Shown piece after piece: positions 57,717 through 64,000 of a DNA stretch of 64,000 bases. This stretch comes from Pseudomonas lurida. Lineage in GTDB: Bacteria > Pseudomonadota > Gammaproteobacteria > Pseudomonadales > Pseudomonadaceae. Below the pieces are notes generated by a model, which was not told where the DNA came from, did not search any database, and saw only the letters and a program-made list of their open reading frames with translations. The position numbers and the translations under genes are program-made. Where the stretch lies: contig NZ_JAAMRE010000033.1 of the NCBI RefSeq assembly GCF_013522705.1, positions 16,776 through 80,775 of the forward strand, written 5' to 3'. Each line of letters begins with the position of its first letter. Within the stretch, counting starts at the first letter, position 1.

Positions 57717-59615
57717 TTACAGACCCAGCAGTGCCATGCGGTTGCGCACAGAGGCTTCAATCCCTTCCTCGTCCAGCCCGCACTCAGCCAGCATCTGCGC
57801 CGGCTTGGCATGTTCGACGTACACATCCGGCAAGCCCAGGTGCAGCACCGACTTGAGGATATTTTCCCGCGCCAGGTACTCACTGACCGCTGCACCGGCG
57901 CCACCCATGATGGCGTTTTCTTCAACTGTGACCAGCAACTCATGGCTGCCGGCGATCTCGCGCACCAGGGCTTCGTCCAGGGGTTTGACGAAGCGCATGT
58001 CGACCACCGTGGCGTCGATCTTCTCGGCGACTTTCAAGGCTTCGGCCAATTGCACGCCGAATACCAGGAACGCAACCCGGTTGCCCTGGCGACGCACGAT
58101 ACCCTTGCCGATCTCGATGGGTTCAAGGTCTTTTTCGATCACTGCGTTTGGGCCGTTGCCGCGCGGGTAACGCACCGCGGCCGGGCCGTTGTACAGGTGG
58201 CCGGTGCTGAGCATCTTGCGCAATTCGTTTTCGTCGCTCGGGGTCATCACCAGCATGCCGGGGATGCAGCGCAGGTAGGACAAATCGAAACTGCCGGCAT
58301 GCGTCGGGCCGTCTTCTCCCACCAGGCCCGCGCGATCGATGGCGAACAGCACGTCGAGGTTCTGCACCGCGACGTCATGCACCAGTTGGTCGTAACCGCG
58401 TTGCAGGAACGTGGAGTAGATCGCAACCACCGGTTTGGCGCCTTCGCAGGCCATGCCGGCGGCGAACGTCACCGCGTGTTGCTCGGCAATCGCCACGTCG
58501 AAGTAGCGCAGCGGGAACCGCTCGCTGAACGCCACCAGATCAGAGCCTTCCTTCATCGCCGGGGTAATGCCCACCAGGCGCGAGTCGGCGGCGGCCATGT
58601 CGCACAGCCACTCGCCGAACACCCCGGAATACTTCGGCCCGCTGGGCTTTTTCGGCGCGGCGGCGGGAGCGTCCAGCGGTTCGAGCTTGGTGATTGCGTG
58701 ATAACCGATCGGGTCGACTTCCGCCGGGGCGAAGCCTTTGCCTTTCTTGGTGACGATATGCAGGAACTGCGGGCCCTTGAGGTCCCGCATATTGCGCAGC
58801 GTGGCGATCAGCGTCGGCAGGTCGTGGCCGTCGATGGGGCCGATGTAGTTCCAGCCCAGCTCCTCGAACAAGGTGCCGGGCACCAGCATGCCCTTGGCGT
58901 ATTCTTCGGTGCGTCGGGCAATTTCCCACGCGCCGGGCAGACGCGAGAGTACCTTTTTGCTGCCTTCTCGCATGCTGGCGTAGGTGCGGCTCGACAGGAT
59001 CTTGGCCAGGTAGTTGGACAGGCCGCCGACATTGCGCGAGATCGACATGTCGTTGTCGTTGAGGATCACCAGCATATTGGCGTCCACTTCCGGCGCGTGG
59101 TTCAGCGCTTCGAACGCCATGCCGGCGGTGAGTGCACCATCGCCGATCACTGCAATCGCTTTGCGATCACTGTTTTGCAGGCGGGCGGCAATCGCCATGC
59201 CCAGTGCTGCACTGATGGACGTGCTGGAGTGGCCGACGCCAAAGGTGTCGTACTCGCTCTCGGAGCGACGTGGGAAAGCGGCAACACCGTCCTTCTGGCG
59301 CAGCGTGCTCATGCGCTCGCGGCGACCGGTCAGGATCTTGTGCGGGTACGCCTGATGGCCCACGTCCCACACCAGCCGGTCGTCCGGGGTGTCGAACACG
59401 TAATGCAGGGCGATAGTCAGCTCGATGACGCCCAGGCCGGCACCGAAATGCCCACCGGTCTGGCCGACCGTGTAGAGCAATTCCAGGCGCAATTCATCGG
59501 CCAGGGTTTCCAGCTCGGCTTCACCCAGACGACGCAGGCCGTCCGGCGTGGCAGCACGGTCGAGCAGGGGCGTGGACGGGCGCTTGCGGGGAATCTCTTG
59601 GAACGTCGTGGGCAT
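57717..59615 (-). CDS. dxs: 1-deoxy-D-xylulose-5-phosphate synthase
   Basis: DXS condenses pyruvate and glyceraldehyde 3-phosphate, the entry to the MEP isoprenoid pathway and to thiamine and pyridoxal precursors. It is 632 residues. The thiamine diphosphate motif is IGDGALTAGMAFEALNH, the transketolase-type pyrimidine domain contains DVAIAEQHAVTFAAG and the C-terminal domain is complete (LGLPDVYVEHA). The ispA-xseB pair lies upstream in the same direction, and the genes work together: ispA makes the farnesyl diphosphate downstream of DXS. Confidence 0.97.
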   Translation of the reverse strand: MPTTFQEIPRKRPSTPLLDRAATPDGLRRLGEAELETLADELRLELLYTVGQTGGHFGAGLGVIELTIALHYVFDTPDDRLVWDVGHQAYPHKILTGRRERMSTLRQKDGVAAFPRRSESEYDTFGVGHSSTSISAALGMAIAARLQNSDRKAIAVIGDGALTAGMAFEALNHAPEVDANMLVILNDNDMSISRNVGGLSNYLAKILSSRTYASMREGSKKVLSRLPGAWEIARRTEEYAKGMLVPGTLFEELGWNYIGPIDGHDLPTLIATLRNMRDLKGPQFLHIVTKKGKGFAPAEVDPIGYHAITKLEPLDAPAAAPKKPSGPKYSGVFGEWLCDMAAADSRLVGITPAMKEGSDLVAFSERFPLRYFDVAIAEQHAVTFAAGMACEGAKPVVAIYSTFLQRGYDQLVHDVAVQNLDVLFAIDRAGLVGEDGPTHAGSFDLSYLRCIPGMLVMTPSDENELRKMLSTGHLYNGPAAVRYPRGNGPNAVIEKDLEPIEIGKGIVRRQGNRVAFLVFGVQLAEALKVAEKIDATVVDMRFVKPLDEALVREIAGSHELLVTVEENAIMGGAGAAVSEYLARENILKSVLHLGLPDVYVEHAKPAQMLAECGLDEEGIEASVRNRMALLGL

Positions 59616-59725
59616 CAGGCGAATCGTTATAGGTATAGAAGAGGCGGCAGTTTACCTCAAGCATCGCAAACTGCCCACGCAGAGCGCCGAACTTGGCCGA
59701 TAGGCGGCCATGATGGCCGTGCCGA

Positions 59726-60613
59726 TCAGTGGCGACGTTCGACGATATACCGCGCCAGGTCGCGCAATGGCTCGGCCGCCGCGTCGAAAGGTCGCAGGGC
59801 GGCCAGGGCCTGGTCGCGCAGTTCCAGGGCGTAGGCCTTGGCGGCTTCGAGCCCGAGCAGCGCAGGATAGGTCGGCTTGTCCCGTGCGATATCGGCGCCC
59901 TGGCGTTTGCCCAGCGTGGCGGTGTCACTTTCTACGTCGAGAATGTCGTCCTGCACCTGGAACGCCAGGCCAATCGCCTGGGAATAGGTCTGTAACGCCG
60001 CCAATTGCGCAGGCTGCGCCTGACTACTGGCCAGCGCGCCCAACTGCACGGCGGCTTCGATCAGCGCGCCGGTCTTGTGGCGATGCATGTGTTCAAGGGC
60101 TTGCTGGTCCAGCTTGAGGCTGACCGAGCCCATGTCGATTGCCTGCCCGCCGACCATACCGGCCGGGCCCGCAGCCTGCGCCAGAGTGGTGACCATGCGC
60201 AGGCGGATCTCGGCGTTGACGCTGCTCAAGCGCGGGTCCAGCAATGCGCTGAACGCCAGGCTCTGCAGACCATCGCCGGCGAGGATCGCGTAGGCTTCAT
60301 CGAAGGCTTTATGGGTGGTGGGCTGGCCGCGACGCAGATCGTCGTCGTCCATTGCCGGCAAATCGTCGTGTACCAGTGAGTACGCGTGGATCAACTCCAC
60401 CGCGCACGCCGCGCCATTAGCCTGTTCGGCCGGCGCGCCCAGCGCCTCGCAGGCCGCATATGCCAGCAACGGGCGCACGCGCTTGCCGCCATTCATCACG
60501 CTGTAGCGCATGGCTTCATAGAGGCGATTCATTTCCGGGCTTGGCGCAACAAACAAGGGCTCCAGCGCCGCATTCACCCGGGCTTGGCTACTGGCCTGAT
60601 ACGCGTCGATCAT
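59726..60613 (-). CDS. ispA: Farnesyl diphosphate synthase (geranyltranstransferase)
   Basis: IspA joins isopentenyl and dimethylallyl diphosphates to C15 farnesyl diphosphate. It is 295 residues. The first Asp-rich motif is DDLPAMDDDDLRRG and the second is QVQDDILDVESD. The start ATG at 60613 overlaps the xseB stop by four bases. Positioned between xseB and dxs, as in other pseudomonads and E. coli. Confidence 0.97.
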   Translation of the reverse strand: MIDAYQASSQARVNAALEPLFVAPSPEMNRLYEAMRYSVMNGGKRVRPLLAYAACEALGAPAEQANGAACAVELIHAYSLVHDDLPAMDDDDLRRGQPTTHKAFDEAYAILAGDGLQSLAFSALLDPRLSSVNAEIRLRMVTTLAQAAGPAGMVGGQAIDMGSVSLKLDQQALEHMHRHKTGALIEAAVQLGALASSQAQPAQLAALQTYSQAIGLAFQVQDDILDVESDTATLGKRQGADIARDKPTYPALLGLEAAKAYALELRDQALAALRPFDAAAEPLRDLARYIVERRH

Positions 60614-60852
60614 TCCGGCTGTTCCGCGTCGAAAGGTTCTTCGGCCAACTCCCCGTCACGCTCCAGCAACACCTGCACCTTCTGCTCCGCCTGCGCCAAC
60701 GCGCTCTGGCAGTCACGGGTCAGGCCGATGCCTTGCTCAAACGCCGTCAGCGAGTCCTCCAGCGACAACTCGCCGTTCTCCAGACGCTCGACCAGGGCTT
60801 GCAGGTCGGCGAGGGATTGTTCGAAATCGAGTGCAACTTTTTTGCGGGCCAT
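60610..60852 (-). CDS. xseB: Exodeoxyribonuclease VII small subunit
   Basis: XseB binds the large subunit XseA to make a single-strand exonuclease. It is 80 residues (MARKKVALDFEQSLADLQAL), almost entirely one coiled-coil helical pair (VERLENGELSLEDSLTAFEQ). It overlaps ispA by ATGA. The family length is about 80. Confidence 0.97.
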   Translation of the reverse strand: MARKKVALDFEQSLADLQALVERLENGELSLEDSLTAFEQGIGLTRDCQSALAQAEQKVQVLLERDGELAEEPFDAEQPE

Positions 60853-60926
60853 GGCGGCTATTCCGGTAGACGGTAAACCGGCGCGACACTAGCAGACATG
60901 GGGATTCTGGGCAAATGAGCGGGGTG

Positions 60927-61927
60927 TCACTCGCCTGCTGTATTGACCTGATAACGCGTGCTGCGGCCGCCTCCTGGGAGGCGGACCAGGCAGTTTTTTT
61001 CCAGCAGGTCCGCCAGGTGTCGCGTCGCTGTCGCCTTGGAGACCTTTGCGACCGCCTGGTACTGCGCCGCGCCGATGCCGTGTTCGAAGCCCTTCTCACC
61101 ACCGTCGAGCAGTCGATTGAGGACCTTGATCTGTTCAGCCGACAAAGGGACGTCGCGGTGCTGCTGCCAGAACCGACTCTGTTCCAGCACCCGGTCAATC
61201 CGCGCCATGGCCTGCTGCACGCTGCGTAACAGGGTTTTAAGGAACCACTCCAGCCAGGCAGTGATATCCAGGGAGTCCTTCTGGCTGGATTCCAGCGCGC
61301 TGTAGTAGCCGGTGCGGTCTTCGAGGATGCTGGCTGACATAGCATAGAAACGGATGGCCTGGTGTTCACCCTGGGCCAGTGCCAAATCGGTGATAGCGCG
61401 TGTCAGGCGACCATTGCCGTCATCGAAGGGGTGCAGTGTGACAAACCAGAAGTGCGCGACACGACTTGCATTGGCTCATCTCCCCTCAAGGATCCAATAT
61501 TGAGCGCTCGAGCGGCATAGCCCGCTTCCGGGGCCGGGAACAATAAGTGATGCCAGTTCAATGGGCGGGCGAGGGTAAACGGCTGGGTGAATTGTTGAGT
61601 GGCATCCATCATCAACTCGGCGAGGGCTTCGCTGCGGCGGCTTACCTGACCGTCTTCCATCGCTTCCAGGCCCATCCGCCTTGCCAGGGACGAGCGCACC
61701 GAGCCGACATTCAACTGTTCACCCTCAATCGCCGAGGACGTCAGGATATTTTGCAGCAGCGCATCCAGTTCATTCTGTGCGCTGACCGGCTGGCTGACGG
61801 AGCCGAGCATGCCCAGCAACTTGCCCTGGGCTTGTCCGCACTCGCGCAGCAACGCCGCGAGGCGACCGGGTTGCCAGTGGAAGTGAGGCCAGTCGGCGTG
61901 TTGCCAGATCCAGTGCGGATGAGCCAT
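60927..61927 (-). pseudogene. Fic-family protein gene disrupted by deletion and frameshift
   Basis: The 5' frame (61927 down) reads a DUF4172-type N-terminus (MAHPHWIWQHADWPHFHWQ, with the inhibitory-type TSSAIEGEQLNV) to MQVVS, then turns into unrelated residues and a stop at 61403. In another frame the Fic core appears as HFWFVTLHPFDDGNGR, and it runs to a winged-helix C-terminus (TATRHLADLLEKNCLV) at 60927. About 40-45 residues normally between these parts are missing near base 61,457, and the frame is shifted. Full-length relatives are about 370 residues. The AMPylation motif itself survives, but no full protein can be made. Confidence 0.85.
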
Positions 61928-62337
61928 GGTGGAATGCCTGGGGTGCGTGAGCCGAATAAAGAGGTTATTCGGCTCATTTGGTGAGCCGATTGTGCTGCGG
62001 ATTTGGCTCAGGGTCTAGGCTGGTGGTGGGTGTGTTCGTAAGCACGCCATAACGTCCACCTTCTAGGCCGAAATCTAATGACGGATGCTGGACTCTCCGA
62101 TTTTTCAGGAGCAGTCATCCATGATGCGTCCCGACGTCAAAGTCGAATAAGTGTGTCTCTATACCAAGCCCGTAGGTGACGTTCTGCTCAGATATATGTT
62201 GGATAAAGAAAAATTGTCAGTTGATCTCACTTCGAAAAAAGCTGGAGTAGCGAGTGATTAGCTTATCAAACTCAATATTTTAGTTGCGCTATGCAGAAAT
62301 GGTTGTAAATGACCATTTACCAAGTACCTGTATTAAG
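61928..62337. other. 411-base gap with an IS66 remnant, otherwise noncoding
   Basis: No intact gene is visible. The region is AT-richer than the surrounding chromosome. Its only recognisable content is a short IS66 TnpB-like fragment on the + strand (annotated separately). The rest, between the Fic pseudogene and the immunity candidate, shows no gene, repeat or clear promoter. Confidence 0.6.
62121..62180 (+). mobile_element. IS66-family TnpB remnant
   Basis: The frame from the ATG at 62121 reads MMRPDVKVE, stop, VCLYTKPVG. IS66 TnpB (Orf2) proteins begin with MMRPDxKVExVYLYxKPVDF, so this is its N-terminus with a stop codon at the tenth residue and loss of similarity soon after. It marks a past insertion beside the rhs locus. 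Confidence 0.55.
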
Positions 62338-62670
62338 CTAAAAGAAGAAAAATAGCCCTGTGTGGCTCTTGATTGCGATTGTGTTCAGGTGGATCAATTT
62401 TTTCATTACTGATGAGTTTTCAGGCGTCAGGTGGTCTTTAAATATCGCTAGCGCCTTGATGAGGTCCTCATTGGTGTTGATAGTCTCGTCTTCGTAGTCG
62501 TCAATTATCTTTCCCAAGGTGTTATTTATAGTTTCCACTGCGCCAGAGATCAGTAGTTTTTTATAATCTTCATCGGTGAGGTGAATGATTTCAAGCAGAG
62601 AGTCCGGGCAATCATTTATGTCCAATAACCTCATAGCCTCTAGCGTAAGTGGGACACAAATCATCTTCAT
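62338..62670 (-). CDS. Candidate immunity protein for the Rhs toxin
   Basis: This is a 110-residue acidic soluble protein with no family I recognise. It starts at the ATG at 62670, overlapping the rhs stop by four bases, and is AT-rich like the rhs tip. It contains an acidic stretch (KIIDDYEDETINTNEDL) and ends in a run of four Phe from the A-rich 3' end. In polymorphic toxin loci the gene directly after the Rhs C-terminus encodes the cognate immunity protein. That role is inferred from position and size only. Confidence 0.6.
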   Translation of the reverse strand: MKMICVPLTLEAMRLLDINDCPDSLLEIIHLTDEDYKKLLISGAVETINNTLGKIIDDYEDETINTNEDLIKALAIFKDHLTPENSSVMKKLIHLNTIAIKSHTGLFFFF

Positions 62671-64000
62671 TGTTTTAGTTCCTTATTGAAATGGGTTGCT
62701 TCATTGTATTCACTTTGTGTTCTGCCCATTTGCTTTCCTGAGGGAGATGTCTTGTTGTTGGGCACGACGCCTTCAAGGCTTAAGTATCGTCTCGATCCCG
62801 GCAATGATGGGTCGTAGATTCTAAAGTAGTTTCCATTGATGTCCTCTACAACTTCAACTCCATTGAGAGGGTTCTTGTATATTTTTTTGCCTTTGTCTGT
62901 TGTGGTTACAGTTGGATCGGTGCCGGCAAATTTGACAATGTTTTCATTCAGGTTAGCTGTTTTCCAATTCGCTGAGTATTTAGCTGATCGCTCAGCTCCT
63001 CCTGTTTTTGGTAGTACAGCATCTCCTTCATCAGCTTTTACAGTTTTGGCCGGTTCATTAGCAGTTACCTCTGGCTTACAACCGTCTCCCCCGGGGCAGG
63101 TGTTTAAGCCTAACGGATCTACCCATCCTGTAGGGTTTGGAGCGTACTGGTAGGAGTTGATTCCCCCCGCCAACTTCACGGGGTCCGGTGTGAGGTAACG
63201 ACCAATATCCGGATTGTAGTAGCGATGGCGGTTGTAGTGCAGGCCGCTTTCTTTGTCGAAGTATTGGCCCTGGAAGCGCAGCGGGTTGTCGAGTTTGCCT
63301 ACGTCGAGGCGGGCGATTTCGCCGTAGGCGCGGTAGTGGGCGGACCAGACGATATCGCCCTCGGGGGTGGTGAGTTCCTGGGGTGTGCCGAGGTGGTCGA
63401 GTTGGTAGTGGTAGGGTTTTGTCTTTTTGGGACCGAAGCCTTCTAAAAGTGCCAACGGCCGAAAGCTGTCGGGTTCGTAGAGGTAACTGCGATGGCGGTC
63501 GGCCTGGTGTTCGGCAATCAGCTTGTCGCCTTGCCAGAAAAACTCTGTCGTTATGCCATCGACTGTCTTACTGATGCGTCGCCCAAACGGGTCGTACCGG
63601 TAGCTGGCGGTTTGGCCGTTGGGTTGGCTAATGCCGATCAGCCGATGCTGAAAGTCGTAGCGGTATTCGGTGACGAGTTGATGGGCCTTGCCACGCCGTT
63701 CCTGGATCAGGTTGCCGAAGGCGTCGTAGGTGTAGTGGCGGTCGCCCTGGATCATCAGGCGGTTGCCGGCGACGATGTCGGGGCCGGGGCGGTTTTGCAT
63801 CAGCAGGTTGCCGGCCGGGTTGTGGGCGAAACGCTCCTGTACGTCGTGGGAATGGTCGGCGCGGGTCAGGCGTTGGAGCGGGTCGTAGCGGTAGTGGTGT
63901 TCGCCTTTGCGGGTGTCGAGCAGGCGGGTGAGGTTGCCGGCTTGGTCGTAGTCGTATTGGCGCTGGTAGAGCGGGTGGGTCTGGTGGGTGACAGCGTGGG
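62667..64000 (-). CDS. Rhs-family polymorphic toxin, C-terminal part
   Basis: This is the 3' part of an rhs gene; the frame stays open to the window end, so the N-terminal shell is missing. YD-type repeats (YRYDPFGRRISKTVDG, HYTYDAFGNLIQERRG) run to the core end, which has GRYLTPDPVKLAGGINSYQY and the self-cleavage site DPLGL (residues 228-232 counted from the ATG at 63800). The last 145 residues, 62670-63104, form the variable tip (NTCPGGDGCKPEV to HFNKELKQ). The tip is AT-rich and shows no motif I can assign. It overlaps an immunity candidate. Confidence 0.9.
   Translation of the reverse strand, partial: HAVTHQTHPLYQRQYDYDQAGNLTRLLDTRKGEHHYRYDPLQRLTRADHSHDVQERFAHNPAGNLLMQNRPGPDIVAGNRLMIQGDRHYTYDAFGNLIQERRGKAHQLVTEYRYDFQHRLIGISQPNGQTASYRYDPFGRRISKTVDGITTEFFWQGDKLIAEHQADRHRSYLYEPDSFRPLALLEGFGPKKTKPYHYQLDHLGTPQELTTPEGDIVWSAHYRAYGEIARLDVGKLDNPLRFQGQYFDKESGLHYNRHRYYNPDIGRYLTPDPVKLAGGINSYQYAPNPTGWVDPLGLNTCPGGDGCKPEVTANEPAKTVKADEGDAVLPKTGGAERSAKYSANWKTANLNENIVKFAGTDPTVTTTDKGKKIYKNPLNGVEVVEDINGNYFRIYDPSLPGSRRYLSLEGVVPNNKTSPSGKQMGRTQSEYNEATHFNKELKQ

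Noticed and set aside
61403..61927. A separate 174-residue DUF4172 protein
   Set aside because: Its last 18 residues are out-of-frame sequence of the Fic core, so it is the first part of a broken gene rather than a gene of its own.

Overview
The window is chromosomal DNA from a fluorescent Pseudomonas, most likely the P. fluorescens group. This rests on the protein sequences, the GC-rich codon use, three Pseudomonas-type REP doublets (REPINs), and a gene order that follows the P. aeruginosa PAO1 chromosome from memory (fusA-tuf, ribosomal cluster, katA, ftnA, uvrA, MFS, ssb; the oprG/Zur-ABC operon; nrdR-rib-nusB-thiL; ribA; dxs-ispA-xseB).

Region 1 (1-16.6 kb, + strand) is translation machinery: the end of fusA, tuf, then the merged S10-spc-alpha ribosomal protein cluster rpsJ to rplQ, with secY and rpoA. 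Three joints (tuf/rpsJ, rpsN/rpsH, rpmJ/rpsM) each carry a terminator followed directly by a good sigma70 promoter, so the cluster looks like several tandem transcription units.

Region 2 (16.8-24.8 kb) covers oxidative stress, iron and DNA repair: katA, a non-haem ferritin ftnA, uvrA (TTG start, LexA-like box), a YajR-type MFS transporter, ssb and a Tam-like methyltransferase. Region 3 (24.8-39 kb) is accessory metabolism and envelope: an isochorismatase-fold hydrolase divergent from a GlxA-type AraC regulator, a DUF3182/hydrolase pair, a tightly overlapping operon (DUF72, ybhP, clsB, ybhN), a large MscS channel and a giant Lhr-type helicase.

Region 4 (39-47.3 kb) holds a RmlD-like protein, OmpW/OprG with an ANR-type site, a four-gene Zur-type zinc operon (His-rich DUF2796 protein, ABC ATPase, permease, DUF3299), a CnoX-like thioredoxin-TPR protein, and a small horizontally acquired islet. 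The islet contains an Abi-family gene with an internal deletion, preceded by a strongly folded abiF-like RNA.

Region 5 (47.4-60.9 kb) is cofactor and isoprenoid supply: nrdR-ribD-ribE-ribBA-ribH-nusB-thiL, a solute-binding protein, ribA, a membrane protein, btuF, btuB, dxs, ispA and xseB. RibBA has a degenerate cyclohydrolase domain, and the separate ribA supplies the intact enzyme.

Region 6 (60.9-64 kb) is a decaying or variable end: a Fic-family pseudogene, a 411-bp gap with an IS66 TnpB remnant, a candidate immunity gene, and the 3' part of an rhs gene with an AT-rich toxin tip running off the window. No tRNA, rRNA or CRISPR array was seen.
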